A DNA stretch of 64,000 nucleotides, taken from Microbacterium mangrovi (GTDB lineage Bacteria; Actinomycetota; Actinomycetes; Actinomycetales; Microbacteriaceae). Where the stretch lies: positions 1 to 64,000 of the forward strand of contig NZ_JTDK01000010.1 in NCBI RefSeq assembly GCF_000802305.1. Direction: 5' to 3'. The notes beneath the pieces are model-generated. The model made no database searches and was not told where the DNA came from. It was given only the letters and a program-made list of their open reading frames with translations. Positions 32,691 to 42,906 of this stretch are shown in pieces. Position numbers and translations under genes: made by a program. Position 1 is the first letter of the stretch. Each line of letters starts with the position of its first letter.

Positions 32691-32708
32691 GATCGTCTCC
32701 GGAATTAA

Positions 32709-32724
32709 TTGACTCAAGTGTCAA
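32709..32724. promoter_or_regulatory. TTGAC-N6-GTCAA inverted repeat between amidohydrolase and tetR
   Basis: A 16-bp inverted repeat with 5-bp perfect arms in the 76-bp divergent spacer. It is 19 nt before the amidohydrolase start and 30 nt before the tetR -10 (TACTGT, 32755-32760). Position and symmetry fit a TetR operator; binding is inference. Confidence 0.4.
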
Positions 32725-32766
32725 AGAATACTCAACAGTCCCATGATTCTCGGCTACTGTCAAGAT

Positions 32767-33366
32767 GTGGCGAGACCGAAGCGGCAGGAGGAGAAGCGCG
32801 CAGCGCTCATCGAAGCGACGATCGCCGCGGGTGCGGCGCGCGGGCTCCGGTCGCTTTCGCTCACCGACGTCGCCGCCCACGCAGGACTCACCCGCGGCGC
32901 GGTGCTCTACTACTACGAAGACCTGGACGCGCTCCTCGTGGAGACCCACGCGGCCGGCGTCGCCCGGTTCTGCGACGAGCGGGATGCCCTCGTGGACGCC
33001 CTCGACGACCCACGCGAACAGCTGGCCGTCGCGATCGACCGGGGCCTGCCGCACGGGCCCGACGATGCGCTGATGCGTCTGCTCTACGAGTTCGACGTGC
33101 TCGCCGGATTATCGGCGCTGCACGACGAGCACGTGCAGAACATGTACGTGCGGCAGCTGGCCACCTATCGGCGGGTCTTCGCGGCCGGCCGATCGGCGGG
33201 GGTCTTCCGCTCGGGGATGGACGACGAAACGCTCGCGATGACCTTCGTCGCCCTGGAGGATGCCTACGGCCTCCACATCGTGGGCGGCAACGAGCTGATG
33301 ACCGTCGACACCGCCCGGACGGCCATGCGACGGCTCGCCGACGAGCTCGGCTGCACCCCGGCTTAG
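32767..33366 (+). CDS. TetR/AcrR family transcriptional regulator
   Basis: A 199-residue repressor-type protein. The N-terminal helix-turn-helix is evident in ALIEATIAAGAARGLRSLSLTDVAAHAGLTRGAVLYYYEDLDALL. The ligand-binding C-terminal half is helical and ends in LADELGCTPA. I chose GTG 32767 (ARPKRQEEKRAAL) over ATG 32743 because TACTGT at 32755-32760 lies 6 nt before it, the leaderless pattern, and falls inside the longer ORF. It is divergent from the amidohydrolase with a palindrome between them, so it likely senses that enzyme's substrate or product. Confidence 0.9.
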   Translation: MARPKRQEEKRAALIEATIAAGAARGLRSLSLTDVAAHAGLTRGAVLYYYEDLDALLVETHAAGVARFCDERDALVDALDDPREQLAVAIDRGLPHGPDDALMRLLYEFDVLAGLSALHDEHVQNMYVRQLATYRRVFAAGRSAGVFRSGMDDETLAMTFVALEDAYGLHIVGGNELMTVDTARTAMRRLADELGCTPA

Positions 33367-33413
33367 CGGGTCGCGCGCCGTCGCGGCGCCCGGCGCGCCG
33401 CGAAGTGACACGC

Positions 33414-33443
33414 TTGTGATTCGTCACGTCGATGCGCCATAAT
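33414..33443 (+). promoter_or_regulatory. Probable promoter of the DUF3145 gene
   Basis: TTGTGA (33414-33419) and CATAAT (33438-33443) are separated by 18 bp, a fair sigma-70-type match and the clearest -35/-10 pair in the window. Transcription would start near 33450, giving a leader of about 75 nt. Confidence 0.5.
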
Positions 33444-33525
33444 GGGCCCCGATACAGCTGAACAGCCGGTCATGGGCATCCGATCAGGTCGTAGGGGAAG
33501 ACGCACCTGAAGAAACGGAGAGACC

Positions 33526-34029
33526 ATGGCTTCCACACAGGCGCGTGGAGTGGTGTACATCCACTCCGCGCCGCGCGCGTTGTGCCCACACCTGGAGTGG
33601 GCTGTCGGTCGTGCCCTTGGGCGGCCGGTCAGCTTCGACTGGTCCGACCAGCCCGTGCTGCAGGGATGCCGTCGCGCCGAGTTCTACTGGGAGGGATCGA
33701 CCGGGACGGGCGCGGCGCTCGCCACGGCGATCCGCGGGTGGGAGCACCTGCGCTATGAGATCACCGAGGACCCGTCGCCGCGCAGCGACGGCGGGCGGTG
33801 GATGCACACCCCGGACCTCGGCATCCACTTCGCGCAGACCGACACGGCCGGAAACGTCGTCGTCGGCGAGGAGCGCATCCGGTACGCCGTCGAGGTCTCC
33901 GCCGGCGACCCGGCCGAGCTGATGCGCGAACTGGACGTCGCGCTCGGATCCGCCTGGGACGAGGAGCTCGAGCCGTTCCGCCACGCGTCGGACGACGCAC
34001 CCGTCGTCTGGCTGCACAAGGTCGTGTGA
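33526..34029 (+). CDS. DUF3145 family protein
   Basis: A soluble protein of 167 residues. The opening GVVYIHSAPRALCPHLEWAVG, the Trp-containing core GWEHLRYEITEDPSP and the end APVVWLHKVV match DUF3145, an actinobacterial family of unknown function usually found next to the type II fatty acid synthase genes, as here. There are no obvious catalytic motifs. The ATG has a GGAG site 6 nt upstream, and a leadered promoter precedes it. It converges on fabF with a strong terminator between. Confidence 0.9.
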   Translation: MASTQARGVVYIHSAPRALCPHLEWAVGRALGRPVSFDWSDQPVLQGCRRAEFYWEGSTGTGAALATAIRGWEHLRYEITEDPSPRSDGGRWMHTPDLGIHFAQTDTAGNVVVGEERIRYAVEVSAGDPAELMRELDVALGSAWDEELEPFRHASDDAPVVWLHKVV

Positions 34030-34142
34030 CCCCCGGCCGGCCGGTCCATCCGACGCGCAGAACTCAGACGGGGAGGCGCGACTACCGTGCCCTCGGTGGG
34101 GACATCCCGGGGGAGGGGAAAGCGAATCGCCGCCTGACACGA

Positions 34143-34174
34143 CAGAAGCCCCGGCGATGACGCCGGGGCTTCTG
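34143..34174. terminator. Hairpin terminator between DUF3145 gene and fabF
   Basis: A perfect 14-bp stem (34143-34156 with 34161-34174) around an ATGA loop, rich in GC with AGAAG/CTTCT ends that give short U-rich tails on both strands. It sits 113 bp after the DUF3145 stop and 16 bp from the fabF stop. Confidence 0.8.
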
Positions 34175-34189
34175 ACGATTGGAGGAAGA

Positions 34190-35428
34190 TCACACGGAGG
34201 CGAACGCCACCACCGCGTTGTGCCCGCCGAACCCGAACGAGTTGCTGATCGCGAGCTGATCGCCGCTGCCGAGCGAGATCGGCTTGGCGTCGATCGCGAA
34301 GGGGACCTCGGGGTCCTGCTCGGTGACGTTGATCGTCGGCGGCGCCTGGCGGTCGCGGATCGCGAGGATCGCGAAGATCGCCTCGAGTGCTCCGGTCCCG
34401 CCGAGGAGGTGCCCGGTCGACGCCTTGGTGGCCGACACCGGGATCTCGTCGATGCGGCTGCCGAAGACGCTCTTGAGCGCCACGTACTCGTTGGGGTCGC
34501 CGACCGGGGTCGAGGTCGCATGGGCGTTGACGTGCGTGACGTCGTCCGGCGACGCACCGGCCATCTCGAGCGCCTGCCGAACGGCACGGGCGGCACCCAG
34601 CCCCTCGGGGTCGTTCGCCGTGATGTGGTACGAGTCCGCCGTCACGCCGCCGCCGACGACGGTGGCGTAGATGCGGGCTCCCCGGGCCTTCGCGTGCTCC
34701 TCGGTTTCGAGGATGAGGACGGCCGCTCCCTCGCCCATGACGAAGCCGTCACGGTCGACGCTGGTCGGGCGGGATGCCTCGGCGGGATCTTCGTTGCGCT
34801 TGGACAGCGCCTGCATCGAGGCGAAACCGGCGATCGTGATCGGATGGATCACCGACTCTGTGCCGCCGGCGATCACGACGTCCGCGAGTCCGTCCTGCAG
34901 GTGCTCGAGGGCGTTGACGATCGACTCGGTGCTCGACGCGCACGCGCTCGCGACGGTGCGGGCGAACGCACGGGCGTTGAAGTGCAGTGACAGGTTGCCC
35001 GCCGCGGCGTTCGGCATGAGCATCGGCACGGTCATGGGCATGACGCGCCGCGGACCCTTCTCACGGAGGGTGTCCCACGCATTCAGCAGCGTCCAGAAGC
35101 CGCCGATGCCGGTCGCGAAGTCGACGCCGAGACGGTCGGGGTCGACCTCCGGAGACCCGGCATCCTCCCAGGCCTCCATCGCCGCGACGAGTGCGAGCTG
35201 GGCGGACGGGTCGAGGCGCTTGGCGACCGGCCGGTCAAGGACCGTCTCCGGGCGCACGATCGCCTCGGCGGCGAAGGTGACCGGCAGCTGGTACTTCTCG
35301 ACCCAGTCGTACTCGAGGGTGCGGGCTCCGGACGCTCCGCCCAGCAGGGCGGACCAGCTCTCGGGCGCGGTTCCCCCGATGGGGGTGGACGCGCCGATTC
35401 CGGTGACGACGATGCGGGATGCGCTCAT
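34190..35428 (-). CDS. fabF: 3-oxoacyl-ACP synthase II (FabF)
   Basis: A condensing enzyme of 412 residues that elongates acyl-ACP with malonyl-ACP. The catalytic triad is present: Cys163 in ASACASSTE, His in VNAHATSTPVGD and His in ASTGHLLGGTG. The C-terminus ISNSFGFGGHNAVVAF is typical. It is the last gene of the aceE-fasR-fabD-fabH-acpP-fabF run on the minus strand, 54 bp after acpP, and works in the type II fatty acid pathway that makes membrane lipids. Confidence 0.97.
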   Translation of the reverse strand: MSASRIVVTGIGASTPIGGTAPESWSALLGGASGARTLEYDWVEKYQLPVTFAAEAIVRPETVLDRPVAKRLDPSAQLALVAAMEAWEDAGSPEVDPDRLGVDFATGIGGFWTLLNAWDTLREKGPRRVMPMTVPMLMPNAAAGNLSLHFNARAFARTVASACASSTESIVNALEHLQDGLADVVIAGGTESVIHPITIAGFASMQALSKRNEDPAEASRPTSVDRDGFVMGEGAAVLILETEEHAKARGARIYATVVGGGVTADSYHITANDPEGLGAARAVRQALEMAGASPDDVTHVNAHATSTPVGDPNEYVALKSVFGSRIDEIPVSATKASTGHLLGGTGALEAIFAILAIRDRQAPPTINVTEQDPEVPFAIDAKPISLGSGDQLAISNSFGFGGHNAVVAFASV

Positions 35429-35482
35429 TGAAGATCCTTGGATGTGGTTCGCCGGTGGGGGCTCACGCCCCCACCGGAAGGG

Positions 35483-35731
35483 TCACGCCTGGTTGGACGT
35501 GATGAAGGTGACGGCGTCGCCGACCGTCTTGAGGTTCTTGACCTCGTCGTCGGGGATGGTGACGCCGAACTTCTCCTCGGCGTTGACGACGATCGTCATC
35601 ATCGAGATCGAGTCGATGTCGAGGTCGTCGGTGAACGACTTCTCGAGGGCGACCTCGTCGGCCGAGATGCCGGTCTCGTCGGTGATGAGTTCGGCCAGGC
35701 CTGCGAGGACCTCGTCGTTGGTCAGTGCCAT
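35483..35731 (-). CDS. acpP: Acyl carrier protein
   Basis: An 82-residue acidic carrier. Ser41 in DLDIDSISMM is the 4'-phosphopantetheine site (the common motif is DSL; here DSI). The helices VLAGLAELITDETG and MMTIVVNAEEKFGVTIPDDE match type II FAS carriers. It shuttles acyl chains among FabD, FabH and FabF, whose genes surround it. A GGAGC-like ribosome site precedes the ATG. Confidence 0.97.
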   Translation of the reverse strand: MALTNDEVLAGLAELITDETGISADEVALEKSFTDDLDIDSISMMTIVVNAEEKFGVTIPDDEVKNLKTVGDAVTFITSNQA

Positions 35732-35824
35732 GTCTGCTCCTTGTATGGGGGTGTACAGCGGTGTTCAGCGCCGCCGGTGGAAGGCCGGCGACACCCGGTA
35801 CAGTCTAGAGTTGCGTCCGCGCCC

Positions 35825-36826
35825 TCACGGGAGCACGACGACCTGTGCGCCGAAGACCAGTCCGGCGCCGAATCCGATCTGCAGCGCGAGACCGCCGGAA
35901 AGCTCAGGATGCTCCTGGAGCAGCCGGTGCGCCGCGAGGGGAATGGATGCCGCCGACGTGTTGCCGGTCGTCTCGATGTCGCGTGCGATCACGACCGACT
36001 CGGGAAGCTTCAGCTGTTTGGCGAACTCGTCGATGATGCGCATGTTCGCCTGGTGCGGGATGAACGCGGCCAGGTCGTCCGGCCCGATGCCGGCGGCCTC
36101 GAGAGCCTGCCGGGCCACCTTGGCCATCTCCCAGACCGCCCAGCGGAAGACGGTGGGGCCCTCCTGGCGAAGCGTCGGCCAGGGTGCCTTGCCGTCGCGG
36201 AAGTCGACGAGCGTCTCGTTCATGCCGACGACGTCGGCCTTCGACCCGTCCGAGCCCCACACGGTGGGGGCGATGCCGGGGGTGTCGCTGGGGCCGATGA
36301 CGGCCGCGCCGGCTCCGTCGCCGAGCAGGAACGAGATGCTGCGGTCGGTGGGGTCGACGATGTCGCTGAGCTTCTCGGCGCCCACCACGACCGCGTACTT
36401 TGCCGCACCCGCGCGGATGAGGGCATCGGCCTGCGTGACGGCGTAGGCGAACCCGGCGCACGCCGCGTTCACGTCGTAGGCCGCGGCCGGGGTCGCGCCG
36501 ATGCGGTCGGCGACGATCGCCGAGACGGACGGGGTCTGCTTGGGGTTGCTGATCGTCGCGATGATGACCGCGTCGATGAGCGCGGGATCCACGCCTGAGC
36601 GCTGCACTGCCTCGAGCGCGGCCGCGGCGGCCAGATCGACGGCGGTGGTGTCGGCATCCGCCCGCACCCGCGTGACGATGCCCGTGCGCTGCCGGATCCA
36701 CTCGTCGCTGGAGTCGATGGGGCCGACGAGATCGTCGTTGGGCACGTAGTTCTCGCCGCGTGCGGCGCCGTAGGCGTAGATGCGCGTGTGCGCGGCGCCC
36801 TGGGCCTGGTTGATGGTCGCGGTCAT
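35825..36826 (-). CDS. fabH: 3-oxoacyl-ACP synthase III (FabH)
   Basis: The 333-residue priming enzyme of fatty acid synthesis, which condenses a short acyl-CoA (in this lineage usually branched) with malonyl-ACP. The catalytic residues are Cys123 in VNAACAGFAYA, His in FIPHQANMRI and Asn in TTGNTSAAS. The N-terminal extension of about 14 residues is not conserved. The ATG overlaps the fabD stop by 4 nt (ATGA), indicating coupled translation. Confidence 0.96.
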   Translation of the reverse strand: MTATINQAQGAAHTRIYAYGAARGENYVPNDDLVGPIDSSDEWIRQRTGIVTRVRADADTTAVDLAAAAALEAVQRSGVDPALIDAVIIATISNPKQTPSVSAIVADRIGATPAAAYDVNAACAGFAYAVTQADALIRAGAAKYAVVVGAEKLSDIVDPTDRSISFLLGDGAGAAVIGPSDTPGIAPTVWGSDGSKADVVGMNETLVDFRDGKAPWPTLRQEGPTVFRWAVWEMAKVARQALEAAGIGPDDLAAFIPHQANMRIIDEFAKQLKLPESVVIARDIETTGNTSAASIPLAAHRLLQEHPELSGGLALQIGFGAGLVFGAQVVVLP

Positions 36827-37743
36827 TCGGCGTCCCCTTCGAGCAGAGCGGCGGCAGCCGCGAGGTCATCCGGCGTCTTGACGGCCACGGCGGGCACGCC
36901 CTTGAGCACGCGCTTCGCGAGTCCGACGAGGGTTCCGGCGGGTGAGAATTCGATGAGGCCCGTGATGCCGTGGTCGGCGAACGACGCCATGCACAGATCC
37001 CAGCGCACCGGCGAGGCGACCTGCGCGACGAGGCGGTGGATCGCCTCGGGGCCGGAGGTGAGGACCGACCCGTCCGAGTTCGTCCACAGCGGCAGAGCCG
37101 GGTCCTGGACGGCGACATCGGACGTCGCGGCGCGAAGCGTCTCGACGGCGGGCGCCATGTAACGGGTGTGGAAGGCGCCGGCGACCTTGAGCGGCATCAC
37201 GCGCGCCCGCTCCGGTGCGGCCGCGGCGAGCTCGCCGAGCCGGTCGAGGGCGCCTGCGGCGACGATCTGACCGCCGCCGTTGTAGTTCGCGGGGGTGAGG
37301 TCGAGGTCCGCGAGGCGCTGCAGCACAGCCTCCTCGTCGCCGCCGAGCACGGCGCTCATGCCGGTCTGCTCGAGGGCGGCGGCCTCGGCCATGGCCCGGC
37401 CGCGGATGCCGACCAGCCGCATGCCGTCGGCGGCGGAGAACACCCCGGCGGCCGTGAGCGCGGCGATCTCGCCGACCGAGTGGCCGGCGACGCCACCCGG
37501 AGCGGTGTCGGTGCGCTCGGTCAGCGCTGTGTAGGAGAGAAGGCTGGCGGCCACGATGAGCGGCTGCGCCACCTTCGTGTCGCGGATCTGATCGGCGTCC
37601 CACTCGGTGCCCGCGGCGACCAGATCGACCTCGGCCGCGTCGGAGTACGCCGCCAGGCGCTCACGCGCGCCATCGAGCTCGAGCCAGGGGGAGAGGAATC
37701 CGGGGGTCTGGGAACCCTGCCCCGGGAAGACGGCGACGATCAC
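36823..37743 (-). CDS. fabD: Malonyl-CoA:ACP transacylase (FabD)
   Basis: A 306-residue enzyme that loads malonate from CoA onto ACP. It starts VIVAVFPGQGSQTPGFL and has the nucleophile Ser89 in VAGHSVGEIAAL, followed by the malonyl-binding Arg in RGRAMAEAA and the His of the catalytic pair in VAGAFHTRYM. I prefer GTG 37743, which has AGGA 8 nt upstream; ATG 37752 is an alternative directly abutting that site. It leads the fab genes 84 bp after the fasR stop, room for a promoter. Confidence 0.95.
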   Translation of the reverse strand: MIVAVFPGQGSQTPGFLSPWLELDGARERLAAYSDAAEVDLVAAGTEWDADQIRDTKVAQPLIVAASLLSYTALTERTDTAPGGVAGHSVGEIAALTAAGVFSAADGMRLVGIRGRAMAEAAALEQTGMSAVLGGDEEAVLQRLADLDLTPANYNGGGQIVAAGALDRLGELAAAAPERARVMPLKVAGAFHTRYMAPAVETLRAATSDVAVQDPALPLWTNSDGSVLTSGPEAIHRLVAQVASPVRWDLCMASFADHGITGLIEFSPAGTLVGLAKRVLKGVPAVAVKTPDDLAAAAALLEGDAE

Positions 37744-37827
37744 GTGTTCCATCCTGCCAGGACCGAGAGGGCCGAGTCGTGCATGACCTTCAGAAGAAAT
37801 GGGGTTCGACTTGTATGGATGTCACAA

Positions 37828-39054
37828 TCAGCGGGGGCGCCGCGACGAGGTCGCGCGCCTCCGGGTGGCATCCGGGCCGATCGCCCCGAGGATCAGCGCC
37901 GTCTGCAGGATGAGCGCCTCGCGCGGACCGGTGGCGTCCCACCCGATCACCTCGGAGACGCGCTTGAGCCGGTACCGCACCGTGTTCGGATGCACGAACA
38001 GCTCGCGCGCGGTCGCCTCCAGGGAACGGCCGTTGTCGAGGTACGACCACAGCGTGGTGACGAGGTCGGCGCTGTGCGCCTGCAGCGGCGTGTAGATCCG
38101 GTCCACGAGGGTCTGCTTGGCCAGCGGATCGCCGGCGAGGGCGCGTTCGGGGAGGAGATCGTCGGCGTCCACGGGCCGCGGCGCGTGGCGCCAGGCCTTC
38201 GCGACGGCGAAACCGGCCAGCGCGGCCCGGGCACTGCGACTGGCATCCACCAGCGCCGGAACCGCGGGCCCGAGCACGAGGTGTCCGCTGCCGAAGCCGG
38301 GCTCGAGGCGCGCGGCGACCTCGGAGAACGGCAGTTCGGCCTCGTCCCCGTTCCCGTTTCCGTTTCCGGAGGGGCCGTGGGTGCGTCCGACGACGAGCAC
38401 GAGACGCGAGCCCTGGACGCCGATCAGCACGTCCACGCCGAGTTTGCGGGCCGTGCGCCGCAGCTGGTCGACGTCCAGCTGGGCGGGCGTCGTGCCGACG
38501 AGGACGACGACCTCTCCGTGGCCGTGCCACCCGAGGGCGGCGATGCGGCTGGGCAGTTCTTCGTCCGCCTCGCCGGTGAGGATCGAATCGACCACGAGCG
38601 CCTCGAGTCGGGCATCCCAGAGGCCCCGCGCCTCGGCGGCGCGCGCATAGACGTCCGCGGATGCGAAGGCGACTTCGCGGGAGTAGAGGAGGATCGCCTC
38701 GCGCAGGTGCTCCCCGACGCCGGCGACCCGCTCCTCGGTCACCTCCACGGTGACGCGGATCAGTTGCAGGGTCTGCTGCAGGCTGACGCTGCGCAGCAGT
38801 TCCCGGGGGGCCGCCGCGAAGATGTCGGACGCGATCCAGGGAGTGGACCCCGGATCCTCGTACCACTGGATGAACGAGGTGATGCCCGCCTGCGCGACCA
38901 GCCCCACGGCGGAGCGGCGCGCAGGCGGCATCTCGGCGTACCACGGAAGCGTGGACTCGAGCCGCTGCAGAGTGGCTGTCGCGAGATCGCCCGAGATCCG
39001 GCGCAGCCAGCCGAGCGTCTCGGTCTTGTCCATCGCTTCCGTGGTGTCGCTCAT
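37828..39054 (-). CDS. fasR: PucR-type regulator of fatty acid synthesis (FasR-like)
   Basis: A 408-residue regulator with a C-terminal PucR helix-turn-helix (SLEATARELFVHPNTVRYRLKRV) and a GGDEF-like central domain (LIGVQGSRLVLVVGR). A G/N repeat, SGNGNGNGD, interrupts it near residue 233. In Streptomyces the homologue FasR activates the fabD-fabH-acpP-fabF operon, and the same genes follow directly here. It lies 7 bp after aceE, so acetyl-CoA supply and its regulator are probably co-transcribed. The assignment to FasR rests on position and domain type. Confidence 0.85.
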   Translation of the reverse strand: MSDTTEAMDKTETLGWLRRISGDLATATLQRLESTLPWYAEMPPARRSAVGLVAQAGITSFIQWYEDPGSTPWIASDIFAAAPRELLRSVSLQQTLQLIRVTVEVTEERVAGVGEHLREAILLYSREVAFASADVYARAAEARGLWDARLEALVVDSILTGEADEELPSRIAALGWHGHGEVVVLVGTTPAQLDVDQLRRTARKLGVDVLIGVQGSRLVLVVGRTHGPSGNGNGNGDEAELPFSEVAARLEPGFGSGHLVLGPAVPALVDASRSARAALAGFAVAKAWRHAPRPVDADDLLPERALAGDPLAKQTLVDRIYTPLQAHSADLVTTLWSYLDNGRSLEATARELFVHPNTVRYRLKRVSEVIGWDATGPREALILQTALILGAIGPDATRRRATSSRRPR

Positions 39055-39061
39055 GGTCGGA

Positions 39062-41788
<2,727 letters not shown>

Positions 41789-42051
41789 GTCTGACCTTTC
41801 TTAGACCTGGCAGGTCGTGCCAGAGATTCGGCTACAGATGCGCGTCCGCTTGTACAGTCGGCACAACGCACAATTGCACAGCCTAGCGACTTTGTGGACG
41901 ATCGACTATCTTTTTCGCCGATTTCGCTGCAACCATACAAGCCGCCTGGGAACGCGCGTCTGATCGCCGGTCGCGCGTGCCCTGACGAGGATGGTGCGTC
42001 CGCCGGGGTCGCGTCGATCCGGCCGCCGGCTCTCTCGTAGACTGGCGGAAC
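41789..42051. other. Spacer between aceE and tRNA-Val
   Basis: A 263-bp divergent region. Its middle (about 41860-41940) is AT-richer than the surroundings and should hold the aceE promoter, but I cannot pick a convincing -35/-10 pair. No ORF of interest and no hairpin stronger than chance. Confidence 0.5.
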
Positions 42052-42124
42052 GGGCCTTTAGCTCAGCTGGTAGAGCACCTGGTTTACACCCAGGGGGTCG
42101 TCGGTTCGAACCCGGCAGGGCCCA
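42052..42124 (+). tRNA. tRNA-Val (anticodon UAC)
   Basis: A 73-nt tRNA. The acceptor GGGCCTT pairs with AGGGCCC (one U-G). The D-arm is GCTC...GAGC, anticodon stem CCTGG/CCAGG encloses TTTACAC (anticodon TAC), and the T-arm contains GGTTCGAACC. The discriminator is A, and CCA is not encoded. It lies 34 bp before the zinc-ribbon gene. Confidence 0.97.
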
Positions 42125-42158
42125 CGATTTGTCGAGAATCTACAGTGACGGAGTCCTC

Positions 42159-42890
42159 GTGAACGCGACACCGACCGACCAGCGTCGACTGCTGGACCTC
42201 GCCGAGATCGACACGCGGCGGCGGCAGGCCGACCACGCGCGGAAGAACCCGGCGCAGGCGGCTCGCGTCCAGGAACTGCTGGGGCGCCGGCAGGAGCTCA
42301 GCCGGGAGCTCGGTGCCCGCCAGGGGGTGCGCGACGACCTGCGACTGGAGCTGTCGCGCATCGAGTCCGACGTCGCCGTCGTCGACGCGCGTCGCGCCCG
42401 GGACGAGGAGCGGCTGCGCACCGTGACCAGCCCCAAGGACGCCCAGGGGCTGGAGAGCGAACTCGGTGCGCTCGCCCGCCGCAAGAGCGACCTCGAGGAC
42501 GCGGAGCTGGAGGTCATGGAGCGCCTGGAGGGGGCGGAGGCATCCGTCGTCGAGCAGGAGCAGCTGATCGCCGAGGTCAACGCCGAGGGGGCGGCTCTGT
42601 CGGCGGCCGGCAAGGCGGCGGTCGCCGAGGCCACCGCCGCGTACGACGCGGCCGAGCGGGACCGGGCCGCGATCGCGGACTCCGTCCCGGCCGAGCTCAT
42701 CGCCCTGTACGACCGCGCCGCCCAGCGCGGCGTGGGCGCGGCACTCCTTCGTCGCCAGACGTGCGAGGGATGCCGCATGGTGCTGTCGGGGACCGATCTG
42801 CACGCCATCACGACGGCGGCCAGGGACGCGGTCGTGACCTGCCCGGAGTGCGGATGCATCCTGGTCCGCACGGAGGAATCCGGACTGTGA
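42159..42890 (+). CDS. Coiled-coil protein with C4-type zinc ribbon
   Basis: A 243-residue protein. Residues 5-170 form a long coiled coil (for example VQELLGRRQELSRELGARQ and ELEVMERLEGAEASVVEQEQ). The C-terminus carries a zinc ribbon with Cys pairs CEGC near residue 204 and CPECGC near residue 232. This architecture (helical hairpin plus zf-RING_7-like ribbon) matches a conserved actinobacterial family (DUF164-like) of uncertain nucleic-acid-related role. The GTG start has GGAG 6 nt upstream. The polymerase gene follows after 16 bp and is probably co-transcribed. Confidence 0.9.
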   Translation: MNATPTDQRRLLDLAEIDTRRRQADHARKNPAQAARVQELLGRRQELSRELGARQGVRDDLRLELSRIESDVAVVDARRARDEERLRTVTSPKDAQGLESELGALARRKSDLEDAELEVMERLEGAEASVVEQEQLIAEVNAEGAALSAAGKAAVAEATAAYDAAERDRAAIADSVPAELIALYDRAAQRGVGAALLRRQTCEGCRMVLSGTDLHAITTAARDAVVTCPECGCILVRTEESGL

Positions 42891-42906
42891 ACCGCGCGCC
42901 CCGCGC

